A stretch of DNA of 64,000 nucleotides from an uncultured Oscillospiraceae bacterium. Its GTDB lineage: Bacteria > Bacillota > Clostridia > Oscillospirales > Ruminococcaceae. Both the position numbers and the translations under genes were made by a program. Numbering within the stretch: position 1 is the stretch's first letter; the number at the start of each line of letters is the position of its first letter. Below the pieces are notes generated by a model. That model had not been told where the DNA came from, ran no database searches, and was given only the letters and a program-made list of their open reading frames with translations. The stretch covers positions 1 through 64,000 of the forward strand of contig CATJVQ010000027.1 of assembly GCA_949743955.1 (NCBI GenBank). Reading direction: 5' to 3'. Shown here in pieces: positions 48,238 to 57,088 of this stretch.

Positions 48238-48759
48238 TCAAACCTTCTGGATTTCTTTCCCCGTCTTCTCCGAGAGGAAGCGCTGGAACTCCTCCATCGT
48301 CCCTCCGGAGAGGGTGCTCTTATCGTAAATCTGGCCGTGGCCTTTATCGAATATGAAGACAAAATAACCGTCCGTTTCGGAAATCAGGACAATATTCTCA
48401 TAACGGAATTCGCTCTTCCCGAAGTCAGAAGCGGAGGTATACCCCTCCTCGCTGAAAACAGTTGTGGTCCTGTCCATCCCGGTGAGCACGCGCTTTCGGG
48501 CGATGTACGCATTGAGCGTATCCTCAAACAGAAGGACTGCCAGCACAATCACCCCCGCTGTCCACGTTGCGGCGGTATGAAAATTCATAACGAATTCTTC
48601 TCCGCCCCAGGGGATCGTAAAAATCACGGCAAGCGCGACAGCGAACCACCCGAAGATATGGACACGGCGGCTTCTCTTTCTGCGGATCGTTTTGCGCAGT
48701 GCCCTCGCCATGGCCGTGACAGCCTTCTGATCATAGACCGTTTTAAACGTGAATTCCAT
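48238..48759 (-). CDS. YcxB-like membrane protein
   Basis: A 173-residue protein with a basic N-terminal region (RKTIRRKRSRR), two membrane helices (about residues 36-56 and 65-82) and a C-terminal YcxB-like beta domain. Motifs of that domain are TTTVFSEEGYTSASDFGKSE and ENIVLISETDGYFVFIFDKG. The family is widespread in Firmicutes and has no established function. It stands alone, with the zeta-like remnant just beyond its end. ATG 48759 starts it; GAGG in AATGAGGAA lies about 12 bases upstream. Confidence 0.75.
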   Translation of the reverse strand: MEFTFKTVYDQKAVTAMARALRKTIRRKRSRRVHIFGWFAVALAVIFTIPWGGEEFVMNFHTAATWTAGVIVLAVLLFEDTLNAYIARKRVLTGMDRTTTVFSEEGYTSASDFGKSEFRYENIVLISETDGYFVFIFDKGHGQIYDKSTLSGGTMEEFQRFLSEKTGKEIQKV

Positions 48760-48845
48760 TTTCTGTTCCTCATTTCTGCCGCTTTATCGAAAACAGTATA
48801 CCACAGACAGTGTAGGAAAACAATCCGTTCAAAGGAGGATGCTCC

Positions 48846-49691
48846 ATGAATTTTCGTATCGCCGTTTTACAGATGCGCTCCGCCGGCCGGGATTGGGCGC
48901 GCAATGTGGAGACTATCACTGCCCGCCTCCGGGAGGCCGCCGGGAAGGGCGCCGACATTCTGCTGCTCCCGGAATGCTTCATCAACGGGTACATCCTGCC
49001 CGCCGAAAATGCCGACGCGCTACCGGAAAACAGTATCCCGCTCGCCCGGGTCTGCGCGTCGGCAAGGGAGACAGGCGTCGGCGTTGTGGCGACAGCGCTC
49101 ACTCAGGGGAAAGCGCGTCCGCAGAACTCCGCGTTCGTCGTCAGCAAGGATGGGGACGTCCTCATGAAATATTCCAAGGTCCATACCTGCGACTTTTCCG
49201 ACGAAGCCTGCCTCGAGAGCGGCGACGCTTTCCGGGTCTGCGATTTCCACGGTATCCGGCTCGGCGTCATGATCTGCTACGATCGGGAGTACCCTGAGAG
49301 CGCGCGGCTGCTGATGCTCGAGGGCGCGGAAATCATCCTTGTCCCCAACGACTGCATGACGATGCGTCCCCGCGTCCAGGCGCTGTCCACACGTGCGTAT
49401 GAGAATATGGTCGGCGTCGTCATGGCCAATCCGAACGGAAAAAACGCGGGGTGCTCCTGCGCGTTCAGCCCCATCTGCTGGGATAAGGAGGAACAGAGCG
49501 TGGACAATACGCTCCTTCTCGCGGATGAGATGAGCGAAGGACTGTATCTCGCCGACTTCGATATGGATAAGATCCGCGACTACCGGAAACACGAGATGAT
49601 GGGGAACACCTTCCGCAAGGTCGGCGCCTACGCTCCGCTGCTGGACAAAACCATCCGCCCGCCCTTTATCCGCAGCGGACAAACAAATTGA
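48846..49691 (+). CDS. Carbon-nitrogen hydrolase (nitrilase superfamily)
   Basis: A 281-residue nitrilase-fold amidohydrolase. The Glu-Lys-Cys triad is visible: E in LLLPECFINGY, K in YSKVHTCDF, and C in GVMICYDREYPESAR. It hydrolyses an amide or carbamoyl group of a small molecule; branch and substrate cannot be assigned, though aliphatic amidase or N-carbamoyl types are likeliest. ATG 48846 has AAAGGAGG just upstream. A terminator follows. Confidence 0.85.
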   Translation: MNFRIAVLQMRSAGRDWARNVETITARLREAAGKGADILLLPECFINGYILPAENADALPENSIPLARVCASARETGVGVVATALTQGKARPQNSAFVVSKDGDVLMKYSKVHTCDFSDEACLESGDAFRVCDFHGIRLGVMICYDREYPESARLLMLEGAEIILVPNDCMTMRPRVQALSTRAYENMVGVVMANPNGKNAGCSCAFSPICWDKEEQSVDNTLLLADEMSEGLYLADFDMDKIRDYRKHEMMGNTFRKVGAYAPLLDKTIRPPFIRSGQTN

Positions 49692-49724
49692 AGCGGTAAG
49701 AGAAAGCTCTTACCGCTCCGGTTT
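49692..49724. terminator. Terminator between convergent nitrilase and flavodoxin/ferredoxin genes
   Basis: Perfect 11-base-pair stem AGCGGTAAGAG/CTCTTACCGCT (49692-49702 with 49707-49717) around AAAG, followed by CCGGTTTT. It serves the plus-strand gene. Confidence 0.75.
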
Positions 49725-50485
49725 TACAGAAACCATTCGCACTCTTTCGGTACGGAACAGGATTTTTTAAGCGCCAGCGCCGCAGCCGACAGCATCGCCT
49801 TATTCACGCTTCTGGCTGTGTGCGGACAGTTTACCTCACAGCGCATGCAGGAGATACATTTTTTCGCGTCTGTATTTTGAACATTCGCCCGGCTGATCGC
49901 CTGTACCGGACACTGTGCCGCGCACAATCCGCAGTTCACACAGTTTTTCCCCGCTTTAGGGACAAGTCCGCCGCCTCCCGCCTTCTTATAGGGGCGATTG
50001 CCAGGGAGCTGAACCGGTGTCTCGGACGCACTGTTCCATTTCTCCCGTATCTTTTCCACAGCGCTGCGCAGACTCTCCTCATCCTGCCGGTTCGGACGGC
50101 CCGCAGCATACTGATGCAGAATGGAATGCTCCGCAATCGCGGCAACCGCTGCCAGGACCTGAAATCCGCATTTTTCCGCCGTATCGTTTAATTCGATCAG
50201 CGTATCTTCATAAGCCCGGTTTCCATATACACAGACAAGTATACAGCGGGCCCCATTCCCATGGATCTGCTCCAGTCTCTGTATGGCGGGCTCTGGTACG
50301 CGCCCGCCATAGGAGGGAACCGCAATCAGAACCAGATCCTCCTTTTGAAACACTATCCGGGAAAAATCAGCGGACGCATCTGTCAGGTCGGCTGTCTCCC
50401 AATCCGCTCCCCATCCCTCTGCGATGATATCGGCAACCTTCTGTGTCCCCCCGGTGGGACTGAAAATCAGTTCTGAATACCTCAT
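49724..50485 (-). CDS. EFR1-type flavodoxin/ferredoxin fusion protein
   Basis: A 253-residue electron carrier. The N-terminal flavodoxin-like domain has the FMN phosphate loop FSPTGGTQKVAD and AVPSYGGRVPEPA. After a linker, the C-terminal domain has two [4Fe-4S] motifs, CVNCGLCAAQCP and CISCMRCEVNCP. Such proteins pass electrons between FMN and ferredoxin-type partners. ATG 50485 has GGAGGA upstream. It is divergent from an Rrf2 regulator gene, with a perfect palindrome between them, so its expression probably responds to redox or iron-sulfur state. Confidence 0.87.
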   Translation of the reverse strand: MRYSELIFSPTGGTQKVADIIAEGWGADWETADLTDASADFSRIVFQKEDLVLIAVPSYGGRVPEPAIQRLEQIHGNGARCILVCVYGNRAYEDTLIELNDTAEKCGFQVLAAVAAIAEHSILHQYAAGRPNRQDEESLRSAVEKIREKWNSASETPVQLPGNRPYKKAGGGGLVPKAGKNCVNCGLCAAQCPVQAISRANVQNTDAKKCISCMRCEVNCPHTARSVNKAMLSAAALALKKSCSVPKECEWFL

Positions 50486-50501
50486 GATATTTCCTCCGAA
50501 T

Positions 50502-50520
50502 TGTAATTTTAAAAATTACA
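50502..50520. promoter_or_regulatory. Perfect 19-base palindrome, probable Rrf2 operator
   Basis: TGTAATTTT-A-AAAATTACA (50502-50520) lies between the divergent genes. It is just downstream of a minus-strand promoter TTGACA (50557-50552), 17 bases, TAATCT (50534-50529). Binding there would block transcription of the flavodoxin/ferredoxin gene. Confidence 0.6.
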
Positions 50521-50611
50521 TCTAAATAAGATTACCACATTTCCTGTATTCTGTCAATATATTTACATATCTGTTCTTTTATGATACATTGAATAGAAAA
50601 GGAGAGTGCTT

Positions 50612-51043
50612 GTGCGTATCAGTACCAAGTGTTCCATTGCCGTTCACTGCCTGTTGTTCATAAATGAATATGGAAATATCAAGAAAACAACAAGCGAGTT
50701 GCTGGCATTATCCACAGGATGTAATCCGGTCATGATCCGCAGCATTTTCAGCGCATTAAAAAAAGCGGGGATTTTAATCGTCCCGCCCGGTACCGGAGGC
50801 GCCAGACTGGCCTGCCCCGCAAGTGAAATTTCCCTCTACCGCATCTGCACGGCACTGGAGCCAAATGTTCTTGAAAAGATGATCGGCCTGCACCCCTTCC
50901 CCTCTGCGCTATGTCCCATCGGGAGGAGCATTCACGCCGTTTTAGACAATGCCTATGAAAAAATCCGCGCCGATATGCAGAAAAGCCTCCGGTCTGTCAC
51001 TCTGGAAGACATTGTAAGACAGTATCACAACAATCAAGGGTAA
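50612..51043 (+). CDS. Rrf2-family transcription regulator
   Basis: A 143-residue Rrf2 protein. The N-terminal winged helix reads RISTKCSIAVHCLLFINEYG, and the recognition part NPVMIRSIFSALKKAGILIV and PGTGGARLACPASEISLYRI. Only one Cys of the usual three-Cys cluster motif seems placed near the middle (ALCPIG), so an iron-sulfur sensor is unproven. GTG 50612 is seven bases after GGAG; a GTG at 50606 is too close. It probably controls the divergent flavodoxin/ferredoxin gene and itself. Confidence 0.85.
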   Translation: MRISTKCSIAVHCLLFINEYGNIKKTTSELLALSTGCNPVMIRSIFSALKKAGILIVPPGTGGARLACPASEISLYRICTALEPNVLEKMIGLHPFPSALCPIGRSIHAVLDNAYEKIRADMQKSLRSVTLEDIVRQYHNNQG

Positions 51044-51051
51044 AGCGCTTT

Positions 51052-51846
51052 TTACCTCACCGATCTATATAACGGGTTTGCCTCGCGTATACTGTCTCCA
51101 TAAACGCGTTTGAGCTCTTCAAAGGCTTCTTTTACTTCCGGCGGGATGTCCACATGCGCGATGTAGTCCTTTCCTTTCGGCCCGTAGCCGTTTTCATCGT
51201 CCGTCAGCCGCGGGATTTCCCCCATCAGCAGGTGGACATACCGCTCCATCTCCCACATGCCCTCGATCTCCTCCGCATACCGCAGCGCCCCCGCGGAATC
51301 CTCTTCCACGACCGCGGTATATGTGGCGTAATTGATGATCGTCCACTCCTCACGGTACTTCCGGAGCCCGGCTTCCATCCGGCGCTGCATGGAGGCGTCC
51401 TGTGAGAGGATGATCGAGCGGCAGTCAATGTGCTCCTTCGCCAGCAGTTCCAGAAGATGTGTGATATTGTTGCCGCAGTTGGTGGAGCGGCATTCGAGAA
51501 AGTCGGCGCTGAGGCCATGCCGGCACTGCAGATACGCGGCGAACACCTCCGCCTCCGGGCGTCCCGCTGTCTCAATTCCGGGATATGCCTCATGCACCTT
51601 TTCCCGCAGAGTCTGTGTCGTATGCCCCTCTCCGCCCACGATGATATACCGCCCGGCGACGTTATTTTTCATCCCTTCCGCGAGAATGTCTCCGCCGCAC
51701 AGGATGCTCCCGCCGAAGAGGACCATGACATCCGCCCGCTCGATCCCGTATCCTCTTTTCAGTTCGTCCGCTGTCAGCGCGCGGATATCTCTCTGTCCGC
51801 AAAAACGCCCCAGACAATTGATATGGTCTGCTGTCCGGCCTCCCAT
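51052..51846 (-). CDS. YdcF-like protein (DUF218)
   Basis: A 264-residue YdcF/DUF218 protein. Motifs: DVMVLFGGSILCGGDILAEG, YIIVGGEGHTTQTLREKVH, and the Asn/Glu-rich ECRSTNCGNNITHLLELL. The family has a Rossmann-like fold; E. coli YdcF binds S-adenosylmethionine but its reaction is unknown. ATG 51846 follows AAGGAGGGGG. It stands alone between the Rrf2 gene (converging, nine bases away) and the signalling operon. Confidence 0.85.
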   Translation of the reverse strand: MGGRTADHINCLGRFCGQRDIRALTADELKRGYGIERADVMVLFGGSILCGGDILAEGMKNNVAGRYIIVGGEGHTTQTLREKVHEAYPGIETAGRPEAEVFAAYLQCRHGLSADFLECRSTNCGNNITHLLELLAKEHIDCRSIILSQDASMQRRMEAGLRKYREEWTIINYATYTAVVEEDSAGALRYAEEIEGMWEMERYVHLLMGEIPRLTDDENGYGPKGKDYIAHVDIPPEVKEAFEELKRVYGDSIREANPLYRSVR

Positions 51847-51881
51847 TCCGGATTCCCCCTCCTTTTCCGTCTTTGAAGTTC

Positions 51882-51924
51882 AGCAGGCGGCGCATGGATT
51901 TTCCCCATGCGCCGCCTGCTTTTG
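51882..51924 (+). terminator. Strong hairpin between ydcF-like gene and the histidine kinase gene
   Basis: GCAGGCGGCGCATGG pairs with CCATGCGCCGCCTGC around a short ATTTTCC loop, followed on the plus side by TTTTG. Both flanking genes run on the minus strand, where no T-run follows, so it is a terminator of modest strength for the kinase operon or acts on antisense transcripts. Confidence 0.55.
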
Positions 51925-51927
51925 TCG

Positions 51928-54507
51928 TTAAAGAATATATTTCTCCAGTATGCGCGCCACCTCACGGATGTCTATCGGCTTGGCGATATGTGCGTTCATT
52001 CCGCAGTCCAGACACCTCTTGATGTCCTCAGAGAACGCGTCCGCCGTCATGGCGATAATGGGGATGTCCGCATCCTCACGCGACAGCGAACGGATCACCG
52101 TCGTCGCCTCATACCCTGTCATCACGGGCATGCGGATATCCATGAGAATTGCGTCATAGAAATTCACGGGGGATTCCTGGAACTTGTTCACACAGATCTG
52201 CCCGTTCTCCGCCCAGTCCAGCTGCAATCCCAGTTCGCTGAGCAGCTCATCGGCAATCTCCCAGTTGAGCTCATTATCCTCAGCCAGAAGAATGTGTTTG
52301 CCGTTAAAGCTCGTCTCCTCTTCCTCGGGTTCCGGCATCTGTCCGGCGGGATCGACAAACTGCTTGAGTCCATAAAACAGCGTGGACTTGAAAAGGGGCT
52401 TGGAAATGAACCCCGTAATCCCCACCGAACGCGCATCCTCTTCAATTTCACTCCAGTCGTAGGCGGAAATCAACAGAATGGGAGCATCGTTGCCAATCTG
52501 GCGGCGGATCTCCCGGGCTGTTTCAATCCCGTCGATACCTGGCAGCTTCCAGTCGAGAAGAATGATGTGATAATCATTGTCACGCTCATGCTGATGCTTG
52601 ACCATCTTGACGGCTGTCTCCCCGTCGAGCGTCCACTCAGCGCGGATGCCTATCGACTTTAAAGACTCCAGCGTGCTCTGGCAGAGCTGTTCGTCGTCAT
52701 CGACCACCAGCATCCGCCAGTCGGGAAGGATCATATCCTCTTCCTTGCCCTCCGCTTTTTCCAGATCCAGTGTAACATGGAACTCCGTGCCCTTATTCTG
52801 CTCGCTCTGGACCTCAATTGTGCCGCCCATGGCATCCACGATGTATTTGGTGATGGCCATCCCCAAGCCCGTGCCCTCCGTGCGGTGGACTCGGGTGCTG
52901 TCCTCGCGGGTGAAGGACTCGAATACCTTATCTTGGTATTCCTTCGACATACCGATTCCATTGTCCTTGATCCGGATATGGATGCGGATATATGTCTCTC
53001 CCTTCGGAGAGGGCTCCTCATAGAGCGCTATCTGGATAGAACCGCCGTCCGGCGTAAACTTGATGGCGTTAGAGAGGAAATTGAGCAGCACCTGATTGAG
53101 GCGTATGCTGTCGCAGTAAACGTTTTCGATGGAGATGTCGTGAATAAAGACATCGAACTTCTGCCGCTTCATCCGCATCTGCGGCTGGACAATGCTGACA
53201 ATACTGTCCATCACTTCGCGCAGGGAGAGCTGATCCATGTTCAGCGTCATCTTCCCGCTCTCGATTTTCGACATATCCAGCACATCGTTAATCAGCCCGA
53301 GCAGGTGCTTGCTCGAGAGGGTAATTTTCTTTAAGCAGTTCTGCACCTGCTGCATATCGTCGATATGTGCTGTGGCAACCGCCGTCATCCCCACGATTGC
53401 GTTCATCGGCGTGCGGATATCGTGGCTCATATTGGAAAGGAACTCGCTCTTGGCCCTGTTGGCCTTGAGCGCCGCTTCCCTCGCCTCCTCGAGCTGATGA
53501 ATCTGCTTCTGTGTCAGGATAAAATACCGGAAGAAAACCCACCCCAGCGCCAGCAGAATGATGCCGCAGCACCCCAGCGCCGCAAAAATCAGGCCAAAGC
53601 TCAGATCGCTGAGCGTCCGGTTGAGCGCGCCATAGGGCATAACCATCACGAGATACCATTCGGAATAGGGAAGCTTTGTGCAGTACAGCCGGCGCTTCCC
53701 TTCCTCAACATTGATAATGCAGGTATAACTCTGGTTTTCATCCATGGCCTGCTGAAGCTCGCCGATACACTTCTCCGCTTCTTCCTTGTTTACTATGATA
53801 GAACGGAGCCGTTCAAAATAGGAGGTGCGGAACGCACCCGAATTGCGCACGACGAAACTCCCGTCCCGGCGGATAATATGCGAATAGACCTCGGAACTGC
53901 TCTCGTCATTCAAATCGAGCGCAAGTGTCTGGTTGATATAGTCAATCGGCAATCCCCCCACCAGAGCGATGCACTTCTGCCCGTCGGACATCGTAAACGC
54001 ATTTGTGGGCACGCCCATGAGCACAACTCTCTCCCCGGAACGGATGGTCGCAGCAACTATTTTCTCCTCCCCGTTGGAGAGCGGGCCCAGAAACTCCTGC
54101 ATCTCAAAAGGAGTCGCCTTTTCTCCGTAGAGAATCTCAAGCGTTCCATCCTGCCCGCATAAGGCCAGGTATTCAAAGCCGCTCACCTGCGCGTTATAGA
54201 TGAGCTGATCCTCTCCGTCACTGATTCTCTCGTCCGGGACTGTCTTCGCCAATGTCTCGATCTGCGCTAGGCGCAGATTGATCACCGACTTAAAATGCAG
54301 GGAGACCTGCTCGCTCATCCCGGACATATAGATGGAGCCGACTTCACTGATGGCCTCCATACTCTCCTGGTTCATGTAGACAGCCATAACGGAAAAAATC
54401 ACCACGCACAGGAGCGCTATGAGCACAATGCTCGCCACGAGAAAACGGGTGATGCGGTTCTTTTCCTGCCCATTTTCCGGACTGTCTTTCACCTGACTGT
54501 CCTTCAC
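51928..54507 (-). CDS. Hybrid sensor histidine kinase with two receiver domains
   Basis: An 859-residue membrane sensor. TM1 lies at about 20-43, an extracellular dCache-like sensor at about 44-310 and TM2 at about 312-335. The HisKA domain has His362 in [11 protein letters not shown]. The HATPase domain includes [21 protein letters not shown] and [14 protein letters not shown]. Two receiver domains follow ([16 protein letters not shown] and [18 protein letters not shown]). The final output is a phosphate on a receiver, needing an Hpt protein, which the preceding gene encodes. Its GTG start overlaps that gene's stop (GTGA). The ligand is unknown. Confidence 0.93.
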   Translation of the reverse strand: MKDSQVKDSPENGQEKNRITRFLVASIVLIALLCVVIFSVMAVYMNQESMEAISEVGSIYMSGMSEQVSLHFKSVINLRLAQIETLAKTVPDERISDGEDQLIYNAQVSGFEYLALCGQDGTLEILYGEKATPFEMQEFLGPLSNGEEKIVAATIRSGERVVLMGVPTNAFTMSDGQKCIALVGGLPIDYINQTLALDLNDESSSEVYSHIIRRDGSFVVRNSGAFRTSYFERLRSIIVNKEEAEKCIGELQQAMDENQSYTCIINVEEGKRRLYCTKLPYSEWYLVMVMPYGALNRTLSDLSFGLIFAALGCCGIILLALGWVFFRYFILTQKQIHQLEEAREAALKANRAKSEFLSNMSHDIRTPMNAIVGMTAVATAHIDDMQQVQNCLKKITLSSKHLLGLINDVLDMSKIESGKMTLNMDQLSLREVMDSIVSIVQPQMRMKRQKFDVFIHDISIENVYCDSIRLNQVLLNFLSNAIKFTPDGGSIQIALYEEPSPKGETYIRIHIRIKDNGIGMSKEYQDKVFESFTREDSTRVHRTEGTGLGMAITKYIVDAMGGTIEVQSEQNKGTEFHVTLDLEKAEGKEEDMILPDWRMLVVDDDEQLCQSTLESLKSIGIRAEWTLDGETAVKMVKHQHERDNDYHIILLDWKLPGIDGIETAREIRRQIGNDAPILLISAYDWSEIEEDARSVGITGFISKPLFKSTLFYGLKQFVDPAGQMPEPEEEETSFNGKHILLAEDNELNWEIADELLSELGLQLDWAENGQICVNKFQESPVNFYDAILMDIRMPVMTGYEATTVIRSLSREDADIPIIAMTADAFSEDIKRCLDCGMNAHIAKPIDIREVARILEKYIL

Positions 54508-54875
54508 TGATTTCCACCATCCTCCGATGCTTTCAGCACGCGTATCGCTTCGGTTGTCTGCCGGTAATCTTTCTCCACTTCATCAATAAGCGGGCGTGCC
54601 TCCTCGTTCCAGCCCGCACGCAACGCCTCCGCGAGCACATTGCTCGACTGATAGAGCCGTGTCAGGCTCAGATTCTGGCAGATCCCCTTAATGGTATGCG
54701 CTGCACGAAAAGCTTCCTTCCCGTCCTTCGCCCCAACTGAGGTACACAGCAGCTCATAACTCGGATCATCCAGGAATTTGAGCACAAATTTTTTCATCAG
54801 TCTCTCGCTGCGCAGCCGGGAGAGCGCCTCCTCATAATCCCCTTCCATTGCGGCATAGCATTCTTTCAGTGTCAT
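54504..54875 (-). CDS. Hpt phosphotransfer protein
   Basis: A 123-residue Hpt domain. The phosphorylated His is in [18 protein letters not shown]; the rest is a four-helix bundle. It should carry phosphate between the hybrid kinase encoded downstream and the receiver of the REC/HD-GYP/GGDEF protein encoded upstream; both genes overlap it by four bases. The three genes make a complete local phosphorelay. Confidence 0.9.
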   Translation of the reverse strand: MTLKECYAAMEGDYEEALSRLRSERLMKKFVLKFLDDPSYELLCTSVGAKDGKEAFRAAHTIKGICQNLSLTRLYQSSNVLAEALRAGWNEEARPLIDEVEKDYRQTTEAIRVLKASEDGGNQ

Positions 54876-56929
54876 GACTGTTCCTCCTCTTTTTCTCTGA
54901 TATCGTCATAGAAGCAATACCGGCCCCGGCCGGCCTCCTTGGCTGCGTAAAGCGCCTTATCCGCAGCGCTGAAAAGCTCCTTATAGCTGGATCCGGCGCA
55001 CTCCGTTGTGGCGATACCCATACTGATGGAGACCGGAAACTCTTCATAGGTGCCCTTAATTGAGTTATAGATTCTCTGAATGATCGCCCGGATATCTGCT
55101 CCCTGCGCGCTGTATTCCAAGAAGATGAGGAATTCGTCCCCACCTATCCGCGCCGCTATATCCCCGCTGCGGATGCTGTGGCGCAGCTGATCCGCCACAT
55201 ACATCAGCACACGGTCACCGAAAAGATGCCCGTAATGATCGTTGGCGTGCTTAAAGAAATCCAAATCCAGTATCGCCATGGCGAATTGGCTCTCCATCCG
55301 CCGCTTCAGGCTGTCCTTCACCCACTGCTTGGCGTATGTCCGGTTAAAAAGGCCGGTCAATCCGTCGTGCTGGGCCATCTGCTGGAGGGTGTCCATCTTC
55401 ACGCGCATTTCGCTGATGTCCACCGCCTTGCCGATGATGCCCGTGTACTGCTGCAGCTCGTCGCCGCTCCAGATAACCTGGCAGATGATGTTCATCCAGC
55501 GCTTCTCTCCGCCGAGGAGGAGCTGGCAGTCATACTCCACCCGCGGATTTTCGATTGTAGCCCGGTGGAGGACATCCGTCAATTCGCTCACATCGTCCGC
55601 CTCTATCCGGGAGAGGACACGTTTGTCGTGCATCGGATCCATCACAACTTCCGGCAGCTCCAGCTGATCCGCGCTCCACGCCGAAAGCGTGACCATGGGC
55701 GGCGAGACAGTATATTCAAACTGAATCTCCTTGGAAAGGGATGCGAAAAAACTGTACTTCATGCGCTCATGTTCCAGGAGCATGAGCGTCCGTTCCGAGG
55801 CGGAGAGCTCATCATGGTTGAGCATCTCGCCCACGACATGGCGCATTTCCTGCTTCTGCATCCGGACTGCGCCGGTCTGCCGGAGCTCCTCCTGGATGGT
55901 ACCGGCCATCTCTTTGAGGCAGCTCATCAGGAGGGGGTTGAAGACGCCGCACTCCCCGTTCAGGATCATCTCAACGGCCTTCTCATGCGAAAACGCCTTT
56001 TTATACACCCGTTCGCTCGTCAGAGCGTCATAAACGTCGGCGAGAGCCACAATCTGTGCGCAGATCGGGATCTCGTCTCCCTTCAGTCCGTCCGGATATC
56101 CCCGCCCGTCATAGCGCTCGTGGTGCCAGCGGCAGATGCAGTACACCATGCGGACAAGCGGATCGTCCTGATGGACGGGCGAATCCTGAATCATAGCGGC
56201 CCCATGGATGGTGTGTGTCTTCATAATGGCGAATTCTTCATCTGTCAGGCGGCCGGGCTTGTTGAGGATTTCCTCCGGAATGGCCATTTTCCCTATATCA
56301 TGCAGCGCGGAGGCTGTACTGATAAGCGCAATCTCGCTGCGGGAAAGGACATATTTGTCCGTCATGCGCACCAGATGCTCGAGCATCAGCTCCGTGAGCG
56401 TGTGAATATGTAAAACATGCAGTCCGCTCTCGCCGTTGCGGGATTCCACAATGTGGCTGAGAATATCAATCATCACATTGCTCTGCCGCTCTTTTTCGTA
56501 AATCTGCTCCTCCACCAGACCGACCAGTTTTTTCTGTTTGGCGTAGAGAAGAATGGTGTTGACCACTCGCCGGTGGACGATCACCGCGTCAAACGGGCGG
56601 CTGATAAAGTCTGTCACACCCAGCGCATACGCCTGCTCCACCCGCGAGGAACGGCGCTCGGCGGAAATCATAATCACCGGAATATCCTCAATCCAGCGGC
56701 GCTGGTTCATCACGGAGAGGACTTCAAAGCCATCCATCTCCGGCATCACAATGTCCAGAAGCACGAGGGAAATCTCCGTCCCATATTTCTGAATCACGGT
56801 GACTGCCTGCACCCCATTTTCCGCCTCGATAATCTCATACTCGTCGCCGAGCATATCCGCCAGAATGGAGCGGTTCATTTCAGAATCATCCACAATCAGA
56901 AGCTTCTGTTTTTCCGCCGCTGCGGCCAT
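54872..56929 (-). CDS. Response regulator with HD-GYP and GGDEF domains (c-di-GMP turnover)
   Basis: 685 residues. The receiver domain (1-125) has DD in LLIVDDSEMN and Asp in VLLDIVMPEMDG. The HD-GYP phosphodiesterase domain (about 150-330) has HDIGK near 209, then HHERYDGRGYPDGL. A PAS-like sensor (about 430-510) and a GGDEF domain with intact RIGGDEF near 596 follow. It can in principle both destroy and make c-di-GMP; which activity rules cannot be told. Phosphorylation through the Hpt protein probably sets the balance. It is the first gene of the three-gene operon. Confidence 0.93.
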   Translation of the reverse strand: MAAAAEKQKLLIVDDSEMNRSILADMLGDEYEIIEAENGVQAVTVIQKYGTEISLVLLDIVMPEMDGFEVLSVMNQRRWIEDIPVIMISAERRSSRVEQAYALGVTDFISRPFDAVIVHRRVVNTILLYAKQKKLVGLVEEQIYEKERQSNVMIDILSHIVESRNGESGLHVLHIHTLTELMLEHLVRMTDKYVLSRSEIALISTASALHDIGKMAIPEEILNKPGRLTDEEFAIMKTHTIHGAAMIQDSPVHQDDPLVRMVYCICRWHHERYDGRGYPDGLKGDEIPICAQIVALADVYDALTSERVYKKAFSHEKAVEMILNGECGVFNPLLMSCLKEMAGTIQEELRQTGAVRMQKQEMRHVVGEMLNHDELSASERTLMLLEHERMKYSFFASLSKEIQFEYTVSPPMVTLSAWSADQLELPEVVMDPMHDKRVLSRIEADDVSELTDVLHRATIENPRVEYDCQLLLGGEKRWMNIICQVIWSGDELQQYTGIIGKAVDISEMRVKMDTLQQMAQHDGLTGLFNRTYAKQWVKDSLKRRMESQFAMAILDLDFFKHANDHYGHLFGDRVLMYVADQLRHSIRSGDIAARIGGDEFLIFLEYSAQGADIRAIIQRIYNSIKGTYEEFPVSISMGIATTECAGSSYKELFSAADKALYAAKEAGRGRYCFYDDIREKEEEQS

Positions 56930-57088
56930 CCCCTTTCACACCCCTTACTCATCGCTTGAAACAGCGAACCGCGCTGATCCGCCCAGGAAAAGGCGGCTGA
57001 AAGGTCCCCCTTTCTGTCCGCTTTCCGCTCATTTTCTATTTTAACAATTATCAGTCAAAAAATCAATGCTCCTTTTCACATCTCATTA

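Noticed and set aside
47483..48362. Several minus-strand small open frames in the AT-rich gap
   Set aside because: They are antisense to the readable zeta-like remnant, and some overlap the end of the YcxB-like gene in another frame; none shows a family motif or ribosome site.
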